This document shows positions 9,145-17,436 of a stretch of 64,000 nt of DNA, piece after piece. Below the pieces are notes generated by a model. The model worked only from the letters and a program-made list of their open reading frames with translations, was not told the DNA's origin and searched no databases. The stretch is from Micavibrio sp. (GTDB lineage: Bacteria; Pseudomonadota; Alphaproteobacteria; Micavibrionales; Micavibrionaceae), in contig JAPJQV010000008.1 of the NCBI GenBank assembly GCA_030824965.1, positions 1 through 64,000 on the forward strand, written 5' to 3'. The position numbers and the translations under genes were made by a program. The number at the start of each line of letters is the position of its first letter. Within the stretch, counting starts at the first letter, position 1.

Positions 9145-10868
9145 TGATCCGCAAAAGTATGAGCTTCCGCCTCGGCGCCCGGATGGGTGACCGCGCCTTT
9201 ATAAGCAGGCCCGACTGTTTGCGCATATTTCCAGATGGCACCCGATTGATAGGCTGTCTGCTTCGGCTTCCAGTCTTTACGTCTGGCTTCAAGAATTTCC
9301 GGCGTCAAATTATGGTCGATCACGCCTTTTTCCGCATCGATACGAATGATATCGCCGTCTCTCAGCATCGCGATTGGACCGCCGACTGCCGCTTCGGGCC
9401 CTAAATGCCCGACGCAAAAGCCGCGTGTGCCGCCGGAGAAACGGCCATCGGTAATAAGGGCGACTTTTTCGCCCATGCCTTGTCCATATAAAGCACCCGT
9501 CGTGGATAGCATTTCGCGCATCCCCGGGCCGCCTTTCGGACCTTCGTACCGGATAACCAGCACCTCGCCTTCCTCATATTTACGATCAAGCACAGCTTGC
9601 AGACAGTCGTCTTCCGAGTCAAAACAACGCGCCGGACCTTCAAAAATCAGACTGTGTAGTCCTGCGATTTTAACGATCGCGCCTTCAGGAGCCAGCGAAC
9701 CTTTTAACCCGACAACTCCACCTGTTTCTGAAATCGGTGTTTCGATGCGATAGACGACATCCTGATTTTCAGGGAATTGCGTACCCTTTAAATTTTCTTC
9801 CAGCGTTTTGCCCGTCACCGTCATGCAATCGCCGTGCAAATAGCCGCCCTTGAGCAATTCACTTAAGACGACCGATACGCCGCCGATCTGGAACAGGTCC
9901 TTGGCGACATATTTTCCGCCGGGTTTGAGAGAAGCGATATAAGGCGTTTTGCGCATGATATCGGTGACCGCATGTAAATCGAAATCGATCCCGGCTTCAT
10001 GCGCCATGGCCGGCAAATGAAGCGCCGCGTTTGTCGAGCCCCCTGTCGCCGCCACGATCATGGCCGCATTCTCTAAAGCTTTGCGCGTTACAATGTCACG
10101 CGGGCGAATATTTTTTTTGATAAGCTCGACTATGGCCTGACCGGATGCGTATGCATATTCGTCGCGCGTTTCATACGGCGCCGGAGCGCCCGCCGACCCA
10201 GGCAAGGCCAAACCGATTGCTTCGGACACGCAAGCCATCGTATTGGCTGTAAACTGCCCTCCGCAAGCACCTGCCGACGGGCACGCGACACATTCCATCT
10301 CATGCAAATCTTCGTCAGAAAATTCACCCGTGGCATGTTTGCCGACGCCTTCGAAAACATCGATGATCGTTACATCCTTGCCCCGAAACTGGCCTGGCAG
10401 AATAGAACCGCCATACATAAAAACAGACGGCACGTTCAAACGCAGCATGACCATCATCATACCCGGTAATGACTTGTCGCACCCGGCAAGCCCGACAAGC
10501 GCGTCGTAACAATGACCGCGCATTGTCAACTCAACGGAATCCGCAATGCAGTCGCGCGACGGCAAAGATGACCGCATCCCTTCATGGCCCATGGCAATGC
10601 CATCAGTCACGGTAATAGTCGTAAATTGACGCGGCGTAGCCTTGGAAGCTATAACTCCTTTTTTTACAGATAAAGCCTGACGGTTCAGCGCGATATTGCA
10701 AGGCGCGGCTTCGTTCCAGCAAGTCGCAACACCGACGAAAGGCTGATTGATTTCTTCTTCGGTCATGCCCATAGCGTAATACATGGCGCGATGCGGCGCG
10801 GATTTCGGCCCCACCGAAACATGGCGGCTTGGCAGTTTTGATTTATCCCAGGAAAATTCAGAAGTCAT
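9141..10868 (-). CDS. ilvD: Dihydroxy-acid dehydratase
   Basis: Dehydrates dihydroxyisovalerate and dihydroxymethylvalerate to keto acids in valine and isoleucine synthesis. 575 aa. The three cluster cysteines are visible: C57 (APCNIAL), C130 (GCDKSLPG) and C202 ([13 protein letters not shown]), a pattern associated with the [2Fe-2S] type; K132 is the lysine that is carbamylated in known structures. Both ends overlap neighbours by 4 bp, so it is tightly coupled to a PH-domain gene upstream and the L,D-transpeptidase downstream, with no other branched-chain gene adjacent. ilvE lies 31 kb away. Confidence 0.96.
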   Translation of the reverse strand: MTSEFSWDKSKLPSRHVSVGPKSAPHRAMYYAMGMTEEEINQPFVGVATCWNEAAPCNIALNRQALSVKKGVIASKATPRQFTTITVTDGIAMGHEGMRSSLPSRDCIADSVELTMRGHCYDALVGLAGCDKSLPGMMMVMLRLNVPSVFMYGGSILPGQFRGKDVTIIDVFEGVGKHATGEFSDEDLHEMECVACPSAGACGGQFTANTMACVSEAIGLALPGSAGAPAPYETRDEYAYASGQAIVELIKKNIRPRDIVTRKALENAAMIVAATGGSTNAALHLPAMAHEAGIDFDLHAVTDIMRKTPYIASLKPGGKYVAKDLFQIGGVSVVLSELLKGGYLHGDCMTVTGKTLEENLKGTQFPENQDVVYRIETPISETGGVVGLKGSLAPEGAIVKIAGLHSLIFEGPARCFDSEDDCLQAVLDRKYEEGEVLVIRYEGPKGGPGMREMLSTTGALYGQGMGEKVALITDGRFSGGTRGFCVGHLGPEAAVGGPIAMLRDGDIIRIDAEKGVIDHNLTPEILEARRKDWKPKQTAYQSGAIWKYAQTVGPAYKGAVTHPGAEAEAHTFADQ

Positions 10869-11401
10869 AAATTATCGTCAGTCGGAGTTTGAGTAAATGT
10901 GGTTTGCGTCACGGTCGTCTGTAAATGCTTGTCACGCTGGTATAGAATCTCATCGAGCGCATTACGGATTTCAGCGGAATTTTCGACAAAGGGAATGAAG
11001 GCAAACTGGCTTCCGGTTCCGGTAATGATCACTGTTCCATAACCCATTTGATAACCAATTAAAGTTTTCTGAACTTCTACGCTTTCAATACGCTCCATTC
11101 GTATCTGAACGGTGTCGATCATTAGAATTCCGGCGCGGATAAAAACACGCTGATTGGTAACGACCAATACAATGATCGATTTTTGTATGCTGGCATAGAT
11201 AAAGGCCAGAACGGCGATAAAAAGAAAAAACAATGTCAGTTGATAAGCGACAAGCAGAAACAAAATAGCTACGATTAAAATCGCAGCCGCCTTCCAGTAG
11301 ATGCCGTTTGAGATTACCGAGCGGGCAAGAATTTTTTCTCCATCGCGCAGATCGGCAAAAACATCCCGGTTTTTATTTTTTAGTGCCGATCTTGCATCCA
11401 T
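10865..11401 (-). CDS. PH-domain membrane protein, first of a pair
   Basis: 178 aa. Two hydrophobic segments at about 38-70 are followed by a bacterial PH-like domain (bPH2 type) from about 72 to 145 with [10 protein letters not shown], the MERIESVEV strand typical of the family, and [12 protein letters not shown] Thr-rich tail ends the protein. Function unknown; such proteins resemble YdbS/YdbT membrane proteins. The start shares one base with the stop of the preceding PH-domain gene (TAATG), so the two are translationally coupled and may form one complex. Confidence 0.75.
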   Translation of the reverse strand: MDARSALKNKNRDVFADLRDGEKILARSVISNGIYWKAAAILIVAILFLLVAYQLTLFFLFIAVLAFIYASIQKSIIVLVVTNQRVFIRAGILMIDTVQIRMERIESVEVQKTLIGYQMGYGTVIITGTGSQFAFIPFVENSAEIRNALDEILYQRDKHLQTTVTQTTFTQTPTDDNL

Positions 11402-11979
11402 TAAGCGTCCCTTTTTTCGTGCTCATACACAGTGCGGGCCTTTTCTATCGCCCGGCGAAAAGCAAGAGGATTTGCAATGGAAGGCAGGATCAGCTCACCT
11501 ACTCCCATCCCACGCACCAACAAACGCCCGAAATTGAAAATTCTTCCCCAGAAACTCTGCGCAACTGATACGCCTTCGATGCGGTCGATATTCATTTCGC
11601 CGACAAAACGAGCTACAAGGCCGCGCTTATAAATAAGCCTGTTGGTCGTAACTGCGATTTCGGTTGTGGCCTTTATAACAAGCATCTGCGCAAACCGAAA
11701 AACACCAAACAGAAAAACCAGCAAAGAAAAAAGCTTAATGCCCGGATGAATTTTTCTAAGCTGGGTCAGCCAGCTATCTCCTTGCTCGACAGCCACTGAC
11801 ATAATCGTCAGCCTGCCCGGAAGATATGGCTCCAGATTAACCGCTGCGACAAGAAGAGAAATGGCAAAAAACAATCCCCATGCGATGCTCATAAAAGCTT
11901 GAACATCGTAGAACCAGTGAAATTGCCCGATATGGACCAGCTTTTCATCCGGCGCCAGGGATTGTTGCACATATAGCAT
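11401..11979 (-). CDS. PH-domain membrane protein, second of a pair
   Basis: 192 aa. Two membrane spans (about 28-48 and 82-103) precede a PH-like domain with TTNRLIYKRGLV, MNIDRIEGVSV and FGRLLVRGMGVG; the last block is typical of bacterial PH proteins that follow two membrane helices. The start lies 3 bases past the pfkA stop. It is paralogous to the downstream neighbour in layout (two spans, then PH domain). Role unknown; position between a glycolytic gene and ilvD gives no clear hint. Confidence 0.75.
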   Translation of the reverse strand: MLYVQQSLAPDEKLVHIGQFHWFYDVQAFMSIAWGLFFAISLLVAAVNLEPYLPGRLTIMSVAVEQGDSWLTQLRKIHPGIKLFSLLVFLFGVFRFAQMLVIKATTEIAVTTNRLIYKRGLVARFVGEMNIDRIEGVSVAQSFWGRIFNFGRLLVRGMGVGELILPSIANPLAFRRAIEKARTVYEHEKRDA

Positions 11980-11982
11980 ATA

Positions 11983-13062
11983 TTAATCGTCTCCGAGAGA
12001 AATACCGAGTGCGCGCGCTGTATGAACCATTGAGCTATTAATATCGACAGCCTGATAGGCCGCGATGGCCGCTTCGATCGGTACATCGACGACCTGGCGG
12101 TTTTTCCATGCCACCATGCGGTCAAATTTACCTTGAGCAATCAAATCGACGGCGCGAACGCCAAAAGCCGAAGCCAGCAAGCGATCGTTATAGGTTGGCT
12201 GGGATCCACGTTGTACATGTCCCAAAACTGTTACGCGGGTTTCAGATCCGGTAGCTTTGAAAATCTGGTCACCGACATAATGACCGATGCCGCCGTAACG
12301 TTTCTGACCGTCCGTGAATTCGGCCATAATCCCTTCACCGTCGAGCGTTTTAACCGCTTCCGAAACGACAACAAGCGCAAAATTACGTCCGCCGTCTTTG
12401 ACAGCTTGTATTTTCTTGGCAACGCTCGCGATACGATAAGGTATTTCGGGTATAAGGATGACATCCGCACCACCGGAAATTCCGGTAGCAAGCGCAATAT
12501 GCCCGGCATCGCGGCCCATGACTTCCAAAACCATGACCCGATCATGCGAAGCTGCTGTTGGCTGCAGACGGTCCAATGCTTCCGTGGCGACTGATACAGC
12601 CGTATCGAAGCCGATGGATGTTTCCGTTTCCCCAATATCGTTATCGATTGTTTTCGGAATGCCGACCATGCGAATGCCGCCTTGCATGGCAAGTTTGCGC
12701 AAAATGGCAAAACTTCCATCGCCGCCGATGCCGATGACAGCCTCAACACCCAGTTTTTTGAAGTTATCAATGATTTCGTAAGAGCGATCTTTGTGAGACC
12801 CATCGGGCATTGGGTAATCGAAAGGATTTCCCTTGTTGGTAGTTCCGAGGATCGTACCGCCCATGCGCATGACATTATTGTCAAAGTCATTAGGCTTAAG
12901 AATACGGACTTGCGGCGGGTCTACCAGTAAACCTGCGGTTCCATCGAGGATGCCGACAACTTCCCAGCCCAAAAGATCCGCCCGGTGAACCGCTGCGCGA
13001 ATTGCTGCGTTAAGCCCCGCGCAATCACCACCACTTGTCAGAATTCCTATTCTTTTAGTCAT
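11983..13062 (-). CDS. pfkA: 6-phosphofructokinase
   Basis: Phosphorylates fructose 6-phosphate. 359 aa, PFK-A superfamily. Seen: GGDCAGLNAAIR at 11-22, GIGGDGSFAI with G116 at the position of E. coli Gly104, PKTIDND with K137 at the position of E. coli Gly124 and the catalytic base D140, and MGRDAGHIA. Gly104-type predicts ATP use, while Lys124-type is the hallmark of pyrophosphate-dependent enzymes; this mixed signature also occurs in ATP-using trypanosome enzymes, so ATP is favoured but not certain. First gene of a leftward five-gene operon ending with the L,D-transpeptidase. Confidence 0.92.
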   Translation of the reverse strand: MTKRIGILTSGGDCAGLNAAIRAAVHRADLLGWEVVGILDGTAGLLVDPPQVRILKPNDFDNNVMRMGGTILGTTNKGNPFDYPMPDGSHKDRSYEIIDNFKKLGVEAVIGIGGDGSFAILRKLAMQGGIRMVGIPKTIDNDIGETETSIGFDTAVSVATEALDRLQPTAASHDRVMVLEVMGRDAGHIALATGISGGADVILIPEIPYRIASVAKKIQAVKDGGRNFALVVVSEAVKTLDGEGIMAEFTDGQKRYGGIGHYVGDQIFKATGSETRVTVLGHVQRGSQPTYNDRLLASAFGVRAVDLIAQGKFDRMVAWKNRQVVDVPIEAAIAAYQAVDINSSMVHTARALGISLGDD

Positions 13063-13201
13063 AAAATACTCCTGAAAACTATATTCCCGACCACAATATC
13101 ACTAATAAATTCCGCGTAAACCATTATCTCAACTTATAAAATTGCTTATCAAAGGATATTTTTTCTGCTATGAAACATCTTCCTTTTAAATACGGATTTA
13201 C

Positions 13202-13402
13202 ATGCTGGACGAAGACGATATCCGCGAGCAACTCGAAGATTTGCGCCGCGACCATAAGCAGATTGACGAACAAATCGAGAATTTATCCCGAGTCCAGCCG
13301 GTCGATTTCCTTCACATAACCAAACTTAAAAAAGAAAAACTTCGCCTGAAAGATCAGATTCAAAAGCTGGAAAGCTCTTTGATTCCGGATATTCTGGCAT
13401 GA
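13202..13402 (+). CDS. DUF465 (YdcH-like) small helical protein
   Basis: 66-aa highly charged protein predicted as a helical hairpin. The pattern [14 protein letters not shown] and [17 protein letters not shown] matches DUF465/YdcH, widespread small proteins of unknown function often found in alphaproteobacteria. The stop overlaps the purE start by 4 bp (ATGA), so the two are coupled. The 139-bp divergent region between it and pfkA must hold promoters for both operons; no clear consensus was picked out. Confidence 0.8.
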   Translation: MLDEDDIREQLEDLRRDHKQIDEQIENLSRVQPVDFLHITKLKKEKLRLKDQIQKLESSLIPDILA

Positions 13403-13893
13403 GCGCCCCAGACCCAGCTCCACAGATCGGCATTATAATGGGCTCCCAATCTGACTGGGAAACAATGTCGAACGCTCATAAAATTCTTCATGATCTCGGA
13501 ATCCCGCATGAAACCAAAATCGTTTCCGCCCACCGCACCCCGGACCGTATGTTCGATTACGCGAAAACGGCAAAATCTCGCGGTTTGAAAGTGATTATCG
13601 CCGGTGCCGGCGGCGCAGCCCATCTTCCGGGAATGGTTGCAGCCCTGACCCCGCTTCCCGTTTTGGGCGTTCCGGTTGAAAGCCACTCACTTAAAGGTCA
13701 AGATTCACTTTTATCCATCGTCCAGATGCCCGGCGGCGTTCCGGTCGGCACGTTGGCAATTGGCAAACCCGGTGCCATCAATGCCGCGCTTTTGGCAGCA
13801 TCTATTCTCGCTTTGTCGGACGCAGAACTCGGGAAAAAACTCGATGACTATCGCGCAAAGCAAACATCTTCAGTAGCCGAGTCACCTATTTAA
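13399..13893 (+). CDS. purE: 5-(carboxyamino)imidazole ribonucleotide mutase
   Basis: Class I PurE, which converts N5-CAIR to CAIR in purine synthesis after PurK. 164 aa. Seen: [13 protein letters not shown] near the N terminus, SAHRTPDRM, and [17 protein letters not shown], the signatures of the class I mutase. Coupled to the DUF465 gene upstream. purK normally follows immediately; here it comes 827 bp later, after a repeat-rich island with a small ORF. Confidence 0.95.
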   Translation: MSAPDPAPQIGIIMGSQSDWETMSNAHKILHDLGIPHETKIVSAHRTPDRMFDYAKTAKSRGLKVIIAGAGGAAHLPGMVAALTPLPVLGVPVESHSLKGQDSLLSIVQMPGGVPVGTLAIGKPGAINAALLAASILALSDAELGKKLDDYRAKQTSSVAESPI

Positions 13894-13951
13894 TTCTAGA
13901 ACGTACGAGACTGGGAAATACTTTATTCCTATCGGAAAATGAATATATTCC

Positions 13952-13981
13952 TTGACTAATATCGGAAAATAGTCCTAAATT
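13952..13981 (+). promoter_or_regulatory. Possible sigma-70-like promoter
   Basis: TTGACT (13952-13957) and TAAATT (13976-13981) are 18 bases apart, just ahead of the ORF at 13987. The -10 match is modest. The segment also has a direct repeat of TATCGGAAAAT about 31 bases apart. Confidence 0.3.
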
Positions 13982-13986
13982 CCGTT

Positions 13987-14415
13987 ATGGTTGGTATGGT
14001 GAAAAAAACTAAACTGAGAAACTGGACAGCGCCACAAAGACAACAGCAAAGCGCGAGAATCCGCGCTGAAAAAATCTGGTTGAAATCGACCGGTCCGAAA
14101 ACCGACAGCGGCAAGAAACGCTCCTCGCGCAATGCGGTAAAACACGGCATGCGCTCGGCGCGTGTCGCGGCCTTCAAAAAACTCCTGCGCCTGCAAAATC
14201 AACTTCTCGAAAAACTGAAAAAACGCGAACGTATCGAACGCGCCAAGCGCCGCTATGTCATCGCCATGCTCAAAATGGGCTATACCGCAAAAACTTTTAA
14301 AAAATTTCACGAACGAACTGGAAGACTGGCGGGATTGGAGGACAAAATGGAGATGGAAACCCATGCTTACCCTCAAAAATCCTGTCATCCTGGCGAAAGC
14401 GGGTATAAAAGATGA
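13987..14415 (+). CDS. STGPKT/NAxKHG-motif small basic protein with repeat-derived tail
   Basis: 142 aa, very basic. The block KSTGPKTDSGKKRSSRNAV followed by KHGMRS (about 36-58) is a conserved motif of many short bacterial proteins of unknown function. A helical, Arg/Lys-rich region follows (about 60-100). The last residues (from about SCHPGESGYKR) are translated from a dispersed palindromic repeat at 14383, so the C terminus appears to have been changed by repeat insertion. Two candidate starts, 13987 and 13996, cannot be separated: neither has a clear ribosome binding site. It sits inside the island that separates purE from purK. It may be a real gene or a decaying one. Confidence 0.5.
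   Translation: MVGMVKKTKLRNWTAPQRQQQSARIRAEKIWLKSTGPKTDSGKKRSSRNAVKHGMRSARVAAFKKLLRLQNQLLEKLKKRERIERAKRRYVIAMLKMGYTAKTFKKFHERTGRLAGLEDKMEMETHAYPQKSCHPGESGYKR
14383..14406 (+). repeat. Dispersed palindromic repeat (TGTCATCCTGGCGAAAGC type)
   Basis: A hairpin-type repeat of the CATYCYGGCGAAAGC family common between bacterial genes. It overlaps the 3' end of the ORF at 13987. Related sequences occur at 60830-60896 and 62566-62585. Confidence 0.6.
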
Positions 14416-14470
14416 CAAAAATTCCAAATTCGCCAACCCGGCGAGACCTTCACATGACCGGAATGAACCG

Positions 14471-14491
14471 CAACGGCACAACGACACAACG
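14471..14491 (+). repeat. Copy of the CAACGGCACAACGACACAACG repeat
   Basis: A 21-base exact match to the arm that flanks the second 75-bp hairpin near 62.7 kb. It lies 9 bases upstream of the 75-bp element at 14501. Confidence 0.75.
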
Positions 14492-14500
14492 ATTTTTTCT

Positions 14501-14575
14501 GTCATCCCGAGCGAAGCCGAGGGATCTCACCTTACATCACAAAAGAGGAGATCCCTCCACTGCGGTCGGGATGAC
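14501..14575. repeat. 75-bp MITE-like hairpin element, copy A
   Basis: A 27-bp arm (14501-14527) and its degenerate inverted partner (14549-14575) enclose a 21-bp centre that also pairs, so the whole element can fold as one hairpin. Its length, arm sequence and the first bases of the centre (CACCTTA) match the element at 62691-62765. The left arm equals the left arm of the GIY-YIG cassette at 3358. It is non-coding. Confidence 0.8.
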
Positions 14576-14581
14576 AACTTC

Positions 14582-14715
14582 CTACTCCGTGGCTCCCGTG
14601 TTTTCTGTGGTAAAAGCAGTGTGATCGCTTCCGGCCCACTGCTCCGATCCATCTTTTTCACCACTAAGTTTTTTCTTATTTGGGTTTATTTGTGTCCGTT
14701 TGTGGTTTAAAAAAA
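14582..14715. repeat. CAC/CCG-rich short repeat tract upstream of purK
   Basis: About 130 bases of degenerate short-period sequence (CTCCGTGGCTCCCGTG..., then TTGTGTCCGTTTGTGGTTT) of a kind often seen between genes. The end resembles the right arm of the outer repeat near 62.8 kb and stops about 10 bases before the purK ATG. Apparent ORFs in it are translations of repeat DNA. Confidence 0.5.
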
Positions 14716-14720
14716 CTTCC

Positions 14721-15797
14721 ATGACAAAACCGGCAAAAACTCTGGGCATCATCGGCGGCGGGCAATTAGGCAGAATGTCCGCCATGGCAGCCGCCCGTTT
14801 GGGAATCCAGACGCATATTTATACGCCGGAAAAAGATTCTCCCGCTTCCCAAGTCGCCGCGAAAACAATTATCGGCGAATACGGTGATAAAAAAGCCCTT
14901 CTCAATTTCGCCAAAGGCGTTGATGTCGTTTCCTATGAATTTGAGAATATTCCCGTCGATACCATCAAAGCTTTAAAGAAAGCCCGGCTTGTTTTCCCCG
15001 ACGTCAATGTGCTCGAGATTTCACAACACCGATTATCCGAAAAACAATTCCTGAATGATTGCTTCATTCCGACTGCCAAATGGGCACCGGCCCTTAAGCC
15101 TGAAGATATCGAAGTAACGCTTCAAAAATGGGGCGCAAAATCCTGCATTATCAAGACAACCCGTCTCGGCTATGACGGCAAAGGCCAGATTAAATTTAAA
15201 TCAGGCGATGACGCCAAGGCGGCTTGGAAGATTTTAAATTCAAAAGAAAACATCATTGAAGAAATCATTGATTTTAAATGTGAAATATCGCTCATCATAG
15301 CCCGGGACCGCTTCGGAGAATCCGTTATTTACGATCCCGTTCTTAACGATCATCAAAACCATATTCTATCTAAAACTACAGCTCCCGCACCCGTTTCCGA
15401 CGCTATCTCAAAGAAGGCGAAGCAATACATCAAAAGAATTGCCGATAAGCTTGATTTGACAGGAGTATTGGCACTTGAACTTTTTCTGACGAAAGATGGC
15501 AAGTTGATCGCCAATGAAATAGCGCCTCGCCCTCATAATTCCGGTCATTGGACACTTGATGCCTGTGCCGTATCCCAATTTGAAAATCATGTACGCAGCG
15601 TTTGCGGCATGCCGATCGGTTCAGCCAAGCGTCATTCGGATGCGATCATGCTCAACCTGATCGGCGACGATATAAACCTGATACCTGAATATCTCGAAAA
15701 ACCGAATGCCTGCGTCCATCTTTACGGCAAGAAAGAATCCCGCCCGGGCCGCAAAATGGGGCATATTAATCTACTAAAACCTAAAAGAGAGAGATAA
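14721..15797 (+). CDS. purK: 5-(carboxyamino)imidazole ribonucleotide synthase
   Basis: ATP-dependent carboxylation of AIR to N5-CAIR, the substrate of PurE. 358 aa, ATP-grasp fold. Seen: [11 protein letters not shown] at the N terminus, [12 protein letters not shown] (ATP-grasp loop), [14 protein letters not shown], a family signature. The ATG at 14721 is chosen rather than 14700 because the extra residues come from repeat DNA and the conserved strand follows directly. The stop and the fumC start share a base (TAATG). It is separated from purE by repeats, so its promoter must lie in or near them. Confidence 0.94.
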   Translation: MTKPAKTLGIIGGGQLGRMSAMAAARLGIQTHIYTPEKDSPASQVAAKTIIGEYGDKKALLNFAKGVDVVSYEFENIPVDTIKALKKARLVFPDVNVLEISQHRLSEKQFLNDCFIPTAKWAPALKPEDIEVTLQKWGAKSCIIKTTRLGYDGKGQIKFKSGDDAKAAWKILNSKENIIEEIIDFKCEISLIIARDRFGESVIYDPVLNDHQNHILSKTTAPAPVSDAISKKAKQYIKRIADKLDLTGVLALELFLTKDGKLIANEIAPRPHNSGHWTLDACAVSQFENHVRSVCGMPIGSAKRHSDAIMLNLIGDDINLIPEYLEKPNACVHLYGKKESRPGRKMGHINLLKPKRER

Positions 15798-17194
15798 TGA
15801 CAAATCCCGATATCCGTATTGAAACAGATTCATTTGGCGAACTGGAAGTCCCAGCAAATAAATACTGGGGCGCGCAAACGCAACGCTCGCTTGGAAATTT
15901 CAAGATCGGCGGTGAGAAAATGCCGGTGCCGCTTATTCGCGCTCTCGGAATCATCAAACGCTCTGCGGCAAAAGCCAATCAAAGCCTTGGCGTTTTGGAT
16001 GCAAAGCTTGCGGACGCGATTATCCATGCCGCTGACGAAGTCATCGATGGCAACATGGACAATGAATTCCCGCTGGTTGTCTGGCAGACAGGCTCAGGCA
16101 CGCAAACCAATATGAACGCCAATGAAGTCATCTCAAACCGCGCCATTGAAATCATGGGCGGCGAAATGGGCAGCAAGAAACCCGTTCACCCGAACGATCA
16201 TGTCAATATGGGTCAATCTTCCAATGACACTTTCCCTACAGCCATGCACATCTCGGCTGGCGAACAGGTTTTTCATGAACTGATCCCTTCCCTTGAATAC
16301 CTGCATTCCGCCCTTCACCAGAAATCGATGGATTTCGGCTCTATCGTCAAAATCGGGCGTACGCATTTAATGGATGCAACGCCGCTGACATTGGGTCAGG
16401 AATTCTCCGGCTACGCCAAGCAAATCGAATACGGGATCGAGCGTGTGAAAAATACGCTGCCTAGACTGATGCAGCTGGCTCAGGGCGGCACTGCCGTCGG
16501 TACAGGAATTAACACGAAACTCGGCTTTGCCGAAAAATTTGCTGCAGAAGTTGCCGAGATTACAGGCCTTCCTTTTGTCACCGCCGAAAACAAATTCGAA
16601 GCCTTGGCTGCGCATGATGCTATGGTTGAACTATCCGGCGCGCTGAATGTATTGGCAACTTCCTTAATGAAAATCGCCAACGATATCCGTCTGCTCGGCT
16701 CCGGTCCGCGCTGCGGCATCGGTGAAATTATCCTGCCGGAAAACGAACCGGGCTCATCTATCATGCCGGGCAAAGTAAACCCGACGCAATGCGAAGCGAT
16801 GACCATGGTCTGTACGCAAGTCATGGGCAACCACACAACAGTGACGATCGCCGGAAGCCAGGGCCATTTCGAGCTGAATGTTTACAAACCTGTCATTATC
16901 TTCAATGTGCTGCAATCCATTCGCCTTCTGGCGGATTCCTGCCGCTCGATGACGGATAATTGCGTTGTCGGCATCGAAGCCGATGAAAAGCGTATTTCCA
17001 AACTCATGAACGAAAGCCTGATGCTGGTCACAGCTTTGAACCCGCATATCGGTTACGATAACGCAGCGAAGATTGCCAAGAAAGCCCATGCCGAAGGCAC
17101 ATCGTTGAAAGAAGCTGGAATTGAGCTTGGTCTTTTGACATCGGAGCAATTCGATCAATGGATCCGCCCGGAAGATATGATCAAGCCTAAATGA
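15797..17194 (+). CDS. fumC: Class II fumarate hydratase
   Basis: Iron-independent fumarase of the TCA cycle. 465 aa, homotetramer in the family. Seen: catalytic H190 in [10 protein letters not shown], the SS loop signature [16 protein letters not shown] (319-334), and [12 protein letters not shown]. Coupled to purK by a TAATG overlap and to the RHH gene by an ATGA overlap. The fumC-RHH_4 pair is common in alphaproteobacteria. Confidence 0.97.
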   Translation: MTNPDIRIETDSFGELEVPANKYWGAQTQRSLGNFKIGGEKMPVPLIRALGIIKRSAAKANQSLGVLDAKLADAIIHAADEVIDGNMDNEFPLVVWQTGSGTQTNMNANEVISNRAIEIMGGEMGSKKPVHPNDHVNMGQSSNDTFPTAMHISAGEQVFHELIPSLEYLHSALHQKSMDFGSIVKIGRTHLMDATPLTLGQEFSGYAKQIEYGIERVKNTLPRLMQLAQGGTAVGTGINTKLGFAEKFAAEVAEITGLPFVTAENKFEALAAHDAMVELSGALNVLATSLMKIANDIRLLGSGPRCGIGEIILPENEPGSSIMPGKVNPTQCEAMTMVCTQVMGNHTTVTIAGSQGHFELNVYKPVIIFNVLQSIRLLADSCRSMTDNCVVGIEADEKRISKLMNESLMLVTALNPHIGYDNAAKIAKKAHAEGTSLKEAGIELGLLTSEQFDQWIRPEDMIKPK

Positions 17195-17436
17195 ACGATT
17201 TAGAAACGGTTCTTTCGGCAAAAGTGATCAAGCGGTCGGTATCCATCGCCGGACATTTGACGAGTATCTCACTGGAAGAGCCGTTTTGGCATGAACTGCA
17301 GAATATGGCGAAGGCGGAAAAGATCAGCCTTTCAAAATTGATCGCCCGAATAGACAAAAGCCGCAAGACCAATCTTTCCAGTGCATTGCGGCTTTATGTT
17401 TTCCATTCGCTAAAGGATAGATTACCTGCCGAATAA
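17191..17436 (+). CDS. RHH_4 ribbon-helix-helix domain protein
   Basis: 81 aa. [20 protein letters not shown] followed by [12 protein letters not shown] and [11 protein letters not shown] is the pattern of the RHH_4 (PF13467-type) family, a putative DNA-binding ribbon-helix-helix fold. Targets unknown. Its start overlaps the fumC stop. The last 15 bases overlap the 3' end of the convergent AsmA-like gene. Confidence 0.88.
   Translation: MNDLETVLSAKVIKRSVSIAGHLTSISLEEPFWHELQNMAKAEKISLSKLIARIDKSRKTNLSSALRLYVFHSLKDRLPAE

Noticed and set aside
14582..14785. 67-codon minus-strand ORF and nearby plus-strand ORFs in the purE-purK gap
   Set aside because: Their translations (for example TTENTGATE) are typical of translated intergenic repeats.
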